Below are positions 23,917-31,192 of a stretch of 64,000 nucleotides of DNA, in pieces. This DNA is from a virus. The notes under the pieces are model-generated. The model saw nothing but the letters and a program-made list of their open reading frames with translations, was not told the origin of the DNA and searched no databases. Where the stretch lies: the IMG/VR virus record IMGVR_UViG_3300030333_002778, positions 1 to 64,000 of that record; one strand, written 5' to 3'. Position 1 is the first letter of the stretch. Each line of letters starts with the position of its first letter. A program made the translations under genes and the position numbers.

Positions 23917-24609
23917 ATGGATTTAGAACAATTTTTAAATTCTTTAGAGACTGGTCAATGTGGATTAATCTCTTATCGTAGAAATAATGACTCTGAAGAT
24001 GGTACTAAAAACTTTAGTATAGAATTAGCAGAGAAAATTATTCCTCCTACAAGTAATACTAGTAATGCTATGAATGCAATATCATTATTAACTGTTGGAG
24101 ACAAAAGATTTAGTAGTCGAGGACATCGTAGAGCATGGCCTCCAGTTTCCCCAAAGTTTTTACTTCATTTAGGCGTAAAACAGGATGAAATTGACGCTAT
24201 GGACATTGGAGATGTAACAGAGTTATTCATCAAGAGTCCAAAAGCAATGAATAATCAATATTTAAGATTAAAGATTACTGAATTATTAGACAGTCAATTA
24301 GAAACACATTTTGCTAACTTTAAAAATGGTCAGAAACAAATTGCTTATATGAGAGCAAATCTTGATAAAATGGCTAAAAAGATGGGAGGTAAAGATTCTG
24401 ATTTCTTCATGAGTTTAAATGAAACTACTGGAGCATTAGAAAATGTATTTAGTTTGACTGATGTTGTTGCAGTACCAGAATTAGAACAAGATACTTCATC
24501 TGTTCATACTTGGGCTGAAAGATATGTAGAACAATCAAACATGAACTATAACAAGTCTAAAACTGAAGTTGTAGAGACTGTTGAGGCTGAAGAAGAGCCA
24601 TTTCTATAA
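23917..24609 (+). CDS. Putative early ssDNA-binding-like protein
   Basis: A 230-aa protein starting MDLEQFLNSLETGQCGLISY. The body has QYLRLKITELLDSQLETHFA and a basic helical region around residue 150. The last 20 residues are acidic and end EAEEEPFL, close to the acidic -PF tails by which SSB proteins recruit replication partners. The OB-fold itself cannot be confirmed by eye, and a second protein with a better SSB tail is at 33,814-34,371. It is flanked by long structured untranslated regions. An early DNA-binding role is likely but unproven. Confidence 0.55.
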   Translation: MDLEQFLNSLETGQCGLISYRRNNDSEDGTKNFSIELAEKIIPPTSNTSNAMNAISLLTVGDKRFSSRGHRRAWPPVSPKFLLHLGVKQDEIDAMDIGDVTELFIKSPKAMNNQYLRLKITELLDSQLETHFANFKNGQKQIAYMRANLDKMAKKMGGKDSDFFMSLNETTGALENVFSLTDVVAVPELEQDTSSVHTWAERYVEQSNMNYNKSKTEVVETVEAEEEPFL

Positions 24610-24618
24610 ATCTTAAAT

Positions 24619-24679
24619 ATATTAGAGAGATAGTATTAAATTATCCGTGATTTAGCTTTGCATGCTATCTCTCTAATAT
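24619..24679 (+). ncRNA. 15-bp perfect stem-loop after the SSB-like gene
   Basis: ATATTAGAGAGATAG (24,619-24,633) pairs fully with CTATCTCTCTAATAT (24,665-24,679), leaving a 31-nt loop. It starts 10 nt after a stop codon and is not followed by a T-run. It probably protects or regulates the upstream mRNA, or is the start of a structured RNA. Confidence 0.5.
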
Positions 24680-25176
24680 TTAATATAGCTATAATAGGTA
24701 CCTTTCTAGAAGGTCCTAATCATCGCGTCTTTATATTAGAGGCATCTATATAAAGTTAAGAACTTAGAGTCTTGTTAAAACGAAAAGAGTCAACTTATGT
24801 TGTATGATGTTAAACTTACTAGAATAAAGATAGGATCTAGTACTATTATAGTCTTTATGGAGATAACTAGTATTAGAGTAAATGACCCTGAAGCGTTTGA
24901 AAGTTAATGAAAGCTGCAGTAATTGTCATTAATGAGTAGTGGAGAAATTTACTCTAATGCTTTAAGTAAACTATACCATAATTTAATAGTATGGGTAGAT
25001 ATAAAGTAGATAAATTCACCTAGGAACTACACACGGTAACAGTGAACTAGGAAAAATAAGTTTGTTTTTATATACGGTAAACACAAACAGAAAGTAAGTG
25101 AGCAATCTATTTAGATCAGGTTTAACATGTCTTGTCCTCTTGATCGGCTTTGTGGGGTTGCTCACTTGTTTTCACT
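24680..25176 (+). ncRNA. Gene-poor stretch with serial stem-loops
   Basis: No convincing long gene lies here. Hairpins follow each other: ACCTT/AAGGT near 24,700; CTTTATAT/ATATAAAG at 24,729-24,755; ATTAGAGTAAAT (24,872-24,883) with ATTTACTCTAAT (24,947-24,958), enclosing TTAATGA/TCATTAA; GTTTGTTTTTA/TAAACACAAAC near 25,062-25,090; and AAGTGAGCAA (25,096-25,105) with TTGCTCACTT (25,158-25,167). The last has a short T-rich tail and may terminate transcription. The rest may be structured RNA. Confidence 0.45.
24797..24907 (+). CDS. Possible 36-aa early peptide
   Basis: ATG at 24,797 opens a 36-codon frame, MLYDVKLTRIKIGSSTIIVF, continuing MEITSIRVNDPEAFES. The composition is protein-like and an A-rich stretch precedes it. 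Against it: the end lies in a strong RNA stem (24,872-24,958), and the leader element seen before other early genes is absent. It is listed as possible only. Confidence 0.3.
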   Translation: MLYDVKLTRIKIGSSTIIVFMEITSIRVNDPEAFES

Positions 25177-25191
25177 AATGTTAAATTAAAA
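25177..25191 (+). promoter_or_regulatory. AATGTTAAATTAAAA leader element, copy 1
   Basis: AATGTTAAATTAAAA begins 25 nt before the ATG of the small lipoprotein gene. The identical string recurs at 25,318 and 26,840, each 25-28 nt before a start codon. It is probably a translation-enhancing leader or part of a phage promoter. Confidence 0.5.
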
Positions 25192-25201
25192 AATATAAAA
25201 A

Positions 25202-25318
25202 ATGAAAAGAATAATTTATACATTACTACTAATAGGACTATTCACGAGTTGTGCTTCTGGCAAAATAAACTCGTGTTGGAGTAGTAATGGAAAAACAATA
25301 AATGGTCTGTATAAATAA
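25202..25318 (+). CDS. Tiny lipoprotein (38 aa)
   Basis: MKRIIYTLLLIGLFTSCASG is a lipoprotein signal peptide with lipobox-like LFTSC. Cleavage would leave a peptide of about 22 residues starting Cys-Ala-Ser-Gly, with a second Cys in NSCWSSNGK. Such short surface or periplasmic lipoproteins are known in phages for superinfection exclusion, so that is a reasonable guess. The leader element lies 25 nt before the ATG. Together with the next three genes it forms a cluster of small membrane-directed proteins. Confidence 0.65.
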   Translation: MKRIIYTLLLIGLFTSCASGKINSCWSSNGKTINGLYK

Positions 25319-25332
25319 ATGTTAAATTAAAA
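25318..25332 (+). promoter_or_regulatory. AATGTTAAATTAAAA leader element, copy 2
   Basis: This copy is identical to copy 1. It starts on the last base of the lipoprotein stop codon and lies 27 nt before the ATG of the next gene. Confidence 0.5.
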
Positions 25333-25344
25333 AAAATTACAAAA

Positions 25345-25752
25345 ATGGAAGAATTATTACATCGAGCAGAGATAATTATGGTAGTGCTATCTCTGATCGT
25401 ATTTGTTTTACTACTAATTTGTGCTAAACAACACAGTATAATACAAAATATGCAATCTTCAGCAGAAGAATCTATGCAGTTGTTTCAAGAATATAAAGAT
25501 TTAGTGAGGGAAAGATATGGTCCTTCAACTTACATGCTTAATCGTGACTTTGATCATAAGTATGAAATTGATATATTTGAAGATGATGATGATCCATCTA
25601 TAAAAACAGATGGTAAAGGTGGTGTACTTTATTATAAAACTAGAAAAGATATGTTTATGGATAATCCTTGTACAAAAGAAGAATGGGAAGAATATCATAA
25701 ACATAAAGATTTTCATGATCAATATCAATTTATAATAAAGAACGATGATTGA
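25345..25752 (+). CDS. Membrane-anchored acidic early protein
   Basis: A 135-aa protein with one N-terminal membrane helix (about residues 10-28, IIMVVLSLIVFVLLLICA). A soluble acidic part follows, with IDIFEDDDDPSIK, and a Lys/His-rich C-terminus (EEYHKHKDFHDQYQF). No signal peptidase site is seen, so it is probably anchored in the inner membrane with the rest in the cytoplasm. The family is unknown. It is followed, with an 8-nt overlap, by a 32-aa membrane peptide. Confidence 0.6.
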   Translation: MEELLHRAEIIMVVLSLIVFVLLLICAKQHSIIQNMQSSAEESMQLFQEYKDLVRERYGPSTYMLNRDFDHKYEIDIFEDDDDPSIKTDGKGGVLYYKTRKDMFMDNPCTKEEWEEYHKHKDFHDQYQFIIKNDD

Positions 25753-25843
25753 AATATTTATAATAAGCCTATTTGCAGGGATAGCGATAGGCTTATACAT
25801 ATCAAGTCAAATTAATCGTTGGATAGATAAAAATAGTAAATAA
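25745..25843 (+). CDS. Membrane peptide (32 aa)
   Basis: MIEIFIISLFAGIAIGLYIS is a membrane helix followed by SQINRWIDKNSK. The gene overlaps the end of the previous gene by 8 nt and is followed after 2 nt by another membrane peptide, as expected for a real operon. Single-helix phage peptides of this kind often bind a host membrane enzyme, but the target is unknown. Confidence 0.5.
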   Translation: MIEIFIISLFAGIAIGLYISSQINRWIDKNSK

Positions 25844-25845
25844 TT

Positions 25846-25935
25846 ATGAAAAGAGATGAAATTCAAACAACAGCATTACTCATAGCAATAGTAATATTCT
25901 ATGTATTAATGCTTTTAATAATGATAACACGATGA
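25846..25935 (+). CDS. Membrane peptide (29 aa)
   Basis: MKRDEIQTTALLIAIVIFYV, continuing LMLLIMITR, is a short basic head and one membrane helix. Its stop codon overlaps the next start in ATGA, so translation is coupled. Function is unknown. It may act as a small membrane effector like its neighbour. Confidence 0.5.
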   Translation: MKRDEIQTTALLIAIVIFYVLMLLIMITR

Positions 25936-26117
25936 AAGAATCAGCATTTTATAATATAAATATGAAAGGTAAACGTGAACCTAATGAGTCTAGAGAAGAC
26001 TATAAAGCACGTATGAGGGAGGTGAAAGAAAGAACAAAATTACATTTAAAAGGAAGAATAATATGGGACAGTAAAACTCTTGGTACATATATCAAGAAAT
26101 TACATGGCCCATTATGA
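25932..26117 (+). CDS. Small basic early protein (61 aa)
   Basis: The product starts MKESAFYNINMKGKREPNES and continues with a Lys/Arg-rich helix (YKARMREVKERTKLHLKGR). It ends SKTLGTYIKKLHGPL. It is coupled to the peptide upstream through an ATGA overlap. The charge suggests binding to nucleic acid or to an acidic host protein. A strong stem-loop starts 4 nt after the stop. Confidence 0.55.
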   Translation: MKESAFYNINMKGKREPNESREDYKARMREVKERTKLHLKGRIIWDSKTLGTYIKKLHGPL

Positions 26118-26867
26118 TGTTGTGGGATGGAGTATATCGTAAGAATACTTGAGGATTTTTAGTTGATTGTAATTATTTTTTGTCCTTTCATGCATCCCAC
26201 TTATTAAAGGGGAATTTAGTATAGTGAGTGGCGCGTTGCTATACACATTTTTGCTGACATAATCTTGGATGGTTTCCCCAGTATACAAAGAGGAGTGCTC
26301 GATATAAGACGAGGTTATTCACGCATTCGTACATGTAGTTTTAAAAGTTCCATCTTAATTCAAGCATGTGAGAGCTCCTCTGTGATATAAACAAAGAAAG
26401 ACGGAAGACCGTTAGACTATTATTAATTATAATTGTAACAGGTTATAAACGTTAGTTTAATAAAGAACGTCACTATGTAGAAAGAGGTTATCCATTTATC
26501 TTCGGATATTTCGATGAATGATCATTGTAATTGTGATCTGATAGATCTGTAGTTAATTCTACGGGGAGAATCAGCATAGTTACCATAGACTGTCATGAAG
26601 TCTTTCACTTGTTTATGTATTAGCCAGTGATATGGATATAATAATAGATAAGCCGGCCAGCTTATCGCGGGAAAGTAATCCGTATTGGATGACTTAACAC
26701 AATAGTGTTAAACCCATTATTATTGAAGTATCACTAGGCTGATACGCTTATAGCAAATACTATTATCATTATGATAATGTATAAATATTTAGTTATGTCT
26801 ATTCTCATTGAATACAATATACATATCTAATGTTACAAGAATGTTAAATTAAAATTAAATAATTATT
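26118..26867 (+). ncRNA. Candidate large structured RNA (about 700 nt)
   Basis: No gene of useful length is present. Instead, perfect stems follow one another: GTGGGATG/CATCCCAC (26,122-26,200); GGGGAA/TTCCCC (26,209-26,279) enclosing GTATAG/CTATAC; AGAGGAG/CTCCTCT (26,289-26,381); a TATC-TTCG-GATA hairpin with the very stable UUCG loop (near 26,500); GTAG/CTAC; GATAAGC/GCTTATC (26,647-26,666); TTAACAC/GTGTTAA (26,694-26,711); GTATCA/TGATAC (26,728-26,745); and ATTATCAT/ATGATAAT (near 26,765). The density is far above what neighbouring DNA shows. It may be an ornate phage RNA of the GOLLD/ROOL kind, or an origin region. Confidence 0.5.
26840..26854 (+). promoter_or_regulatory. AATGTTAAATTAAAA leader element, copy 3
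   Basis: The third identical copy of this element lies 28 nt before the ATG at 26,868. It ends the structured region and opens the replication operon. Confidence 0.5.
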
Positions 26868-27107
26868 ATGTTTTGGAAAGATGCAGTAAATAATAAATAT
26901 AAACATCTGATGAATTTAGTACCAGATGTTAGAAAGAAAGCTAAACTCCCTTATTCTGTCAATGTATTAGACGAGAAATTGGTAGAGTTAGAAAAAGAAT
27001 ACAACCGATTACAAGAACTAGACGCTAGTGACAAAGATATAACAGAAATAGAAAACCTTATAACAGATTTAAAAAGTTCCATAACTATATTGATTATTGG
27101 AACATAA
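26868..27107 (+). CDS. Hypothetical helical protein (79 aa)
   Basis: MFWKDAVNNKYKHLMNLVPD begins the protein. Residues 30-60 form a charged coiled coil (DEKLVELEKEYNRLQEL, DKDITEIENLITDL), and the end is hydrophobic (SSITILIIGT). No family is recognised. It is the first gene of the replication block, and the leader element lies 28 nt upstream. Confidence 0.55.
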   Translation: MFWKDAVNNKYKHLMNLVPDVRKKAKLPYSVNVLDEKLVELEKEYNRLQELDASDKDITEIENLITDLKSSITILIIGT

Positions 27108-27134
27108 TTATTATCTTTATAAAAACGTTAATAT

Positions 27135-27215
27135 ATGTGGATATTAAAAGTATTAATTGCACTAGGAATCTTATATAGTTTAGGATATTTATTCAACTCG
27201 TGGGAAGAACAATAA
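27135..27215 (+). CDS. Membrane peptide (26 aa)
   Basis: MWILKVLIALGILYSLGYLF followed by NSWEEQ is a single membrane helix with a short acidic tail. It is followed after 2 nt by the next start codon. It resembles the other membrane peptides in the early region in size and plan, and its target is unknown. Confidence 0.45.
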   Translation: MWILKVLIALGILYSLGYLFNSWEEQ

Positions 27216-27217
27216 AT

Positions 27218-27424
27218 ATGAGTTATATGAAATGGTTATCGACTCTTACCAAGGATGAGGTAGAGGAGATGAGAAATGAACTTCATAAAGCTGTAGCCAA
27301 CAAACAAATCAAATTAAAATATAAGGATACAGAATATACTACTATGAAAATGAGTAGTATAATAAACTATATGGATGATTTCTGGGAATTTAAAAATTGT
27401 GTAAAATTAGAAAAGGAGGATTAA
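27218..27424 (+). CDS. Hypothetical small protein (68 aa)
   Basis: The start MSYMKWLSTLTKDEVEEMRN is chosen at 27,218, directly after the stop of the membrane peptide. A longer frame from a GTG at 27,200 would overlap that gene. The rest is charged and helical (ELHKAVANKQIKLKY, NYMDDFWEFKNCVKL). No family is recognised. The stop codon lies inside a hairpin (27,412-27,435). Confidence 0.55.
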   Translation: MSYMKWLSTLTKDEVEEMRNELHKAVANKQIKLKYKDTEYTTMKMSSIINYMDDFWEFKNCVKLEKED

Positions 27425-27435
27425 TTTCCTCCTTT
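27412..27435 (+). terminator. 9-bp perfect hairpin before the DNA polymerase gene
   Basis: AAAGGAGGA (27,412-27,420), loop TTAATT, TCCTCCTTT (27,427-27,435), then CTTGTTAAT. It covers the stop of the preceding gene and could end or attenuate transcription before the polymerase gene. Confidence 0.5.
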
Positions 27436-27482
27436 CTTGTTAATAGCATGTATAAATATATACAGAAGTAAAAATTTAAATT

Positions 27483-29354
27483 ATGAGTAAAATAGTATTA
27501 ATTACAAATCAAAAACAAATAACGACTCCAAATTGTCCTTTTGAAATAGGAACAATGGAAGAGTGTGTAGATTATTTGAAAGGTCAACAATATATAGCTG
27601 TTGATACTGAAACTGAGGGTAAGGATTTCACCCGCAAAAAAATAGTAATGTTTCAAATAGGAACAAAAGAAATTCAATATGTTATAGATACTAGATATAT
27701 ATCTATAGAACCACTAAGAGATATACTTGAAGATACAGAATATCATGTAAAAATATTTCATAATATTAAGTTTGATTATAAGTTTATTAAATCAAATTAT
27801 AATATTGAAGTAGAGAATATTTATGATACTATGTTAGCTGAAGGTGTATTACATTGTGGTAAAGATAAGCACGGATACAGCCTTAACCGCCTAACACAGA
27901 GGTATTTAGGGGTGACGCTTGACAAAGAAGTTCGTAACAAATTTATAGGATTAGATGGTAAACCATTTACTGCTGAACAAATTTGTTATGGAGCTAAAGA
28001 TGTACAATATTTGATTGAAATTATGGAGACTCAATTAGATCAGATATTTAAACTAGAATTACATTATGTATTAATACTAGAAAATAAAGCAGCTTTAGCT
28101 TTTGCAGACATAGAATATAATGGTCTATGTTTTGATCAAGACTCTTGGCTTAAGAATGCTCAGGTAAATGAAACTGAAGTTACTTTACTCGAACAAGAAT
28201 TGGATCAATGTATTGTTGATAATAATCTAGATGATTTTATTTCTAATCATGTTCAGCTTGATTTCTTTACACCTGTTGAAGATCTTCGTAAAGTCAATGT
28301 TAAGTGGTCATCTCCTATGCAAGTTAAGAATGTAATGGAAAGACATTTAGATACATCACTTGAAAAAGTTAATGCATTTGAATTATCTAAATATAAAGAT
28401 AGACCATTTGTAGGTAAATATCTTAAATATAAAGAAAAACAAAAGATATTAAGTACTTATGGTAAATCTTTTCTTAAATATGTGATGAAAGATGGTAAAG
28501 TCAGAACAAGCTTTTGGCAAATATTAAATACTGGGCGTGTGTCTAGTGGATCTAAAGAGGATCGTAAGCCTAATATGCAGAACATTCCAGCGAGGAATCA
28601 GTTTAGGAATTGCTTTCATGCAAGAGATGGACACAGTATTGTATCTGTTGATTACAGTGGGCAGGAGTTAGCTATTATTGCTTACGGTTCTCAAGATCCT
28701 GTTTGGATTAAATGTAGAAAGAATAATGAAGATCTCCATTCAGTATGTGCTGAATTAGTATTTGGTGATAAATGGCATACAGGTGATAAAAAGAAATTAA
28801 GAAACATGATTAAGACTATTAATTTCGGATTAGCTTATGGTATGAGTAAGTTTAAATTATCTGATACATTAAATATTGATGTAGATGAAGCTGATGAACT
28901 TATAAAGAAATACTTTAGCGCATTTCCTAATATAAAAGCATTTTTAAATAAACTTGGATGGTATGGTGTTATGAATGGTCATATTAAAACTTTTAAACCT
29001 TTTAGAAGAATTAGATGGTTTGAAAATTGGTATGCAGGTATACATAATTCATATAAAGATTTCAAGATTAAAGGAGCGATTGAGCGTGCATCTAAAAATA
29101 CTCCTATTCAAGGTACAGGAGCGGATATGATTAAACAATCTATGATTCTCATAAGAGAAGAGATTAAGAAAAATAATTATCCTTGTTACATGGTAACACA
29201 AGTACATGATGAAATAGGTGTAGAAGTTAAAGATGATTTCGCTGAAGAATGGGCTCATATACAATGTGAGTTAATGAAGAAAGCTGGTAAAATGATTGTT
29301 GATGGATTTGAAATGTCAGTTGATTATACAATAACTAAAAAATGGAGTAAATAA
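27483..29354 (+). CDS. Family A DNA polymerase with 3'-5' exonuclease
   Basis: A 623-aa replicative polymerase. The exonuclease domain has YIAVDTETEG (D41, E43), FHNIKFDYKF and YGAKDVQYLIEI. The polymerase domain has GRVSSGSKEDRKPNMQNIPA, then motif A SVDYSGQELA (catalytic Asp about 390), motif B KKLRNMIKTINFGLAYGM, and motif C VTQVHDEIGV (HDE about 575-577). There is no 5'-3' exonuclease domain, as usual for phage polymerases. All catalytic residues are present. The stop shares its last base with the start of the helicase gene. crAss-like phages use either family A or family B polymerase, and this one uses family A. Confidence 0.95.
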   Translation: MSKIVLITNQKQITTPNCPFEIGTMEECVDYLKGQQYIAVDTETEGKDFTRKKIVMFQIGTKEIQYVIDTRYISIEPLRDILEDTEYHVKIFHNIKFDYKFIKSNYNIEVENIYDTMLAEGVLHCGKDKHGYSLNRLTQRYLGVTLDKEVRNKFIGLDGKPFTAEQICYGAKDVQYLIEIMETQLDQIFKLELHYVLILENKAALAFADIEYNGLCFDQDSWLKNAQVNETEVTLLEQELDQCIVDNNLDDFISNHVQLDFFTPVEDLRKVNVKWSSPMQVKNVMERHLDTSLEKVNAFELSKYKDRPFVGKYLKYKEKQKILSTYGKSFLKYVMKDGKVRTSFWQILNTGRVSSGSKEDRKPNMQNIPARNQFRNCFHARDGHSIVSVDYSGQELAIIAYGSQDPVWIKCRKNNEDLHSVCAELVFGDKWHTGDKKKLRNMIKTINFGLAYGMSKFKLSDTLNIDVDEADELIKKYFSAFPNIKAFLNKLGWYGVMNGHIKTFKPFRRIRWFENWYAGIHNSYKDFKIKGAIERASKNTPIQGTGADMIKQSMILIREEIKKNNYPCYMVTQVHDEIGVEVKDDFAEEWAHIQCELMKKAGKMIVDGFEMSVDYTITKKWSK

Positions 29355-30550
29355 TGAATATATCTAAAATAAAAGATAAAATTCAAAGAAAAGGTCTAAA
29401 TAAATGGTTTAGTAAGCCGTGGTATGGGAGGGGTACTCTACAATATGCTACCGGTTCAGGTAAGACACGTTGTGGTGTTCTGGCCGCGGCTTATTTAGCC
29501 AAAATAACTAATATGGATGCTAGGATATTAATATTAACTCCTACTGAAACTATTAGAGATAGATCATGGAAAGATGAATTTTATAAATGGAACGAAGGTG
29601 ATGTATATGAACAATGTGTTAAATGTGTTTGTATACAAACCGCATATAAATGGATAGGTCACAGTTTTGATCTAGTAATTGCAGATGAAATACATAATTA
29701 TGTATCTCCTGAATATTTTAATTTCTTTGCTAATAACAAATTTGTTAGGATATTAGGATTATCTGCATATATAGATCCAATTAAATTGAGATTATTAAAT
29801 AGTATAGCACCTGTAGTAGAATCTATTTCTACATTAAAAGCACAGGATCTTGGATTGATTAGTCCATTCAAGATATATAATGTCCCGGTTAGATTGACCA
29901 CAGATGAACAAATAGAATATGATAAAGCAGATAAATCATTTAATGGTTTATTTTCCTTTTTTAACAAAGATCTTAAAACTATGTTTGCTTGTATGAATAC
30001 AAATGTATATAGTAATTTTCTTGCTAAAAAAGGCATGGTTCTTGACGCTTCTGTGGCAAGCTATCCGTTTATGTGTAATGCAGCAATGGCTAAGAGAAAG
30101 AATATAATATATAATTCTAAATCTAAAATCAAAGCTGTTAAAAAACTATCAAATATTTTTTCTGAGAAGAAGGCTATTATATTTTCTCAGACTATTGAAT
30201 TTGCTGACAAAGTCACAGATGAATTAGATAATTGTGTAAGTTTTCATAGTAAAATTCCTAAAAAGAAAAGAAATGAAAACTTGAATTTGTTAAAGAGCGG
30301 GAACTCAATAACACGAATATCTACTGCTAAGGCTTTGAACGAAGGTATGAATGTACCTGATATTTCTATGGCAATTATTGCTAGTGGAACAAGCAAGACT
30401 AAAGATATGATTCAGCGTATTGGTAGAGCAGTACGTTGGGAAGCTAATAAAGAAGCTTCAATCTTTCGTCTCTACATTCAAGACAGTCAAGAGGAGAAAT
30501 GGGTTAGCGCTTCTCAGGAAAAATATGAAGTTGAACAATTAAAATTATAA
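29354..30550 (+). CDS. SF2 DNA helicase
   Basis: A 398-aa superfamily 2 helicase. Motif I is ATGSGKTRCG (32-41), motif Ia LTPTETIRDRSW, motif II ADEIHNY (about 110-116), motif III ILGLSAY, motif V ISTAKALNEGMNVPDI and motif VI IQRIGRAVRW. The lack of extra domains suggests a compact unwinding enzyme like T4 UvsW or crAss-like SNF2/UvsW-type proteins. It probably remodels branched intermediates during replication or repair. It overlaps the polymerase gene by one base and is followed by the next gene after 1 nt. Confidence 0.92.
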   Translation: MNISKIKDKIQRKGLNKWFSKPWYGRGTLQYATGSGKTRCGVLAAAYLAKITNMDARILILTPTETIRDRSWKDEFYKWNEGDVYEQCVKCVCIQTAYKWIGHSFDLVIADEIHNYVSPEYFNFFANNKFVRILGLSAYIDPIKLRLLNSIAPVVESISTLKAQDLGLISPFKIYNVPVRLTTDEQIEYDKADKSFNGLFSFFNKDLKTMFACMNTNVYSNFLAKKGMVLDASVASYPFMCNAAMAKRKNIIYNSKSKIKAVKKLSNIFSEKKAIIFSQTIEFADKVTDELDNCVSFHSKIPKKKRNENLNLLKSGNSITRISTAKALNEGMNVPDISMAIIASGTSKTKDMIQRIGRAVRWEANKEASIFRLYIQDSQEEKWVSASQEKYEVEQLKL

Positions 30551-30551
30551 T

Positions 30552-30989
30552 ATGAAAACAATTCTTGAAGCAAAAGATCATCTGCGCAAGAATTATAAGT
30601 CTGGTACTGGTTGTCCCGTTTGCGGACAACTAGTCAAGGCCTATAAGCGTAAGTTAAATTCAAATATGTGTAAAGCATTAGCAATTATATATAATAGAAC
30701 TTCTGATGGATCTACTATACATGTACAAAATACTTTTTCTGATTTAGGATTAAGAGCAACTGCTATGGATTATACTCATCTAGAGAAATGGGGATTTATA
30801 GAAACAGGAGATGTACATGGTCACTGGAAAATAACTAAAAAAGGTAAAGATTTTCTGGCTAATCAATCTGTAGCTTCTGCATACTGTTTAGTATATGCAG
30901 GTAAGGTATATGAATGGTCTAGTGAAATGATTACCATTGAAGAAGCTTTAACAAAACGATTTAAATTAACAGATGTAATGCAATTATGA
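30552..30989 (+). CDS. Putative winged-helix protein with CPVC motif
   Basis: A 145-aa protein. Residues 18-26 hold GTGCPVCGQ, half of a zinc knuckle. Residues 50-105 look like a winged helix: TFSDLGLRATAMDYTHLEKWGF and GHWKITKKGKDFL, as in small DNA-binding regulators. The C-terminal part (SAYCLVYAGKVYEWSSEMITI) is beta-like. DNA binding or transcription control is likely. The stop overlaps the start of the next gene in ATGA. Confidence 0.65.
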   Translation: MKTILEAKDHLRKNYKSGTGCPVCGQLVKAYKRKLNSNMCKALAIIYNRTSDGSTIHVQNTFSDLGLRATAMDYTHLEKWGFIETGDVHGHWKITKKGKDFLANQSVASAYCLVYAGKVYEWSSEMITIEEALTKRFKLTDVMQL

Positions 30990-31153
30990 AACACGATGAA
31001 ACACGAAATGGAATACCTTGGGATGCGATAGATGATTACTATCAAACTCTCGAAAAAAAGATTATTACAGTGACGTATGTCATTGGTAATCAGACAATTA
31101 CAAGTCATAAAAAAGTAAAAAAATTCGATAAAAAACTTGTCGAAAAACTATAG
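30986..31153 (+). CDS. Small hypothetical protein (55 aa)
   Basis: MKHDETRNGIPWDAIDDYYQ is followed by a beta-like part (KIITVTYVIGNQTITSH) and a Lys-rich end (KKVKKFDKKLVEKL). It is coupled to the winged-helix gene through ATGA. It is shorter than usual gene-calling thresholds but has good coding character. No family is recognised. Confidence 0.55.
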   Translation: MKHDETRNGIPWDAIDDYYQTLEKKIITVTYVIGNQTITSHKKVKKFDKKLVEKL

Positions 31154-31192
31154 TTTTATTATATTTACAAACTTAAAATTTCCTATAATTAT

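Noticed and set aside
23096-26867. Group I or group II intron as the reason for the structured region
   Set aside because: No gene is split across the region, no intron-encoded endonuclease or reverse transcriptase is present, and no catalytic core motif was found by eye.
27200-27424. Longer version of the 68-aa gene starting at GTG 27,200
   Set aside because: It would overlap the membrane-peptide gene by 16 nt, and the ATG at 27,218 lies directly after that gene's stop, which is the usual layout here.
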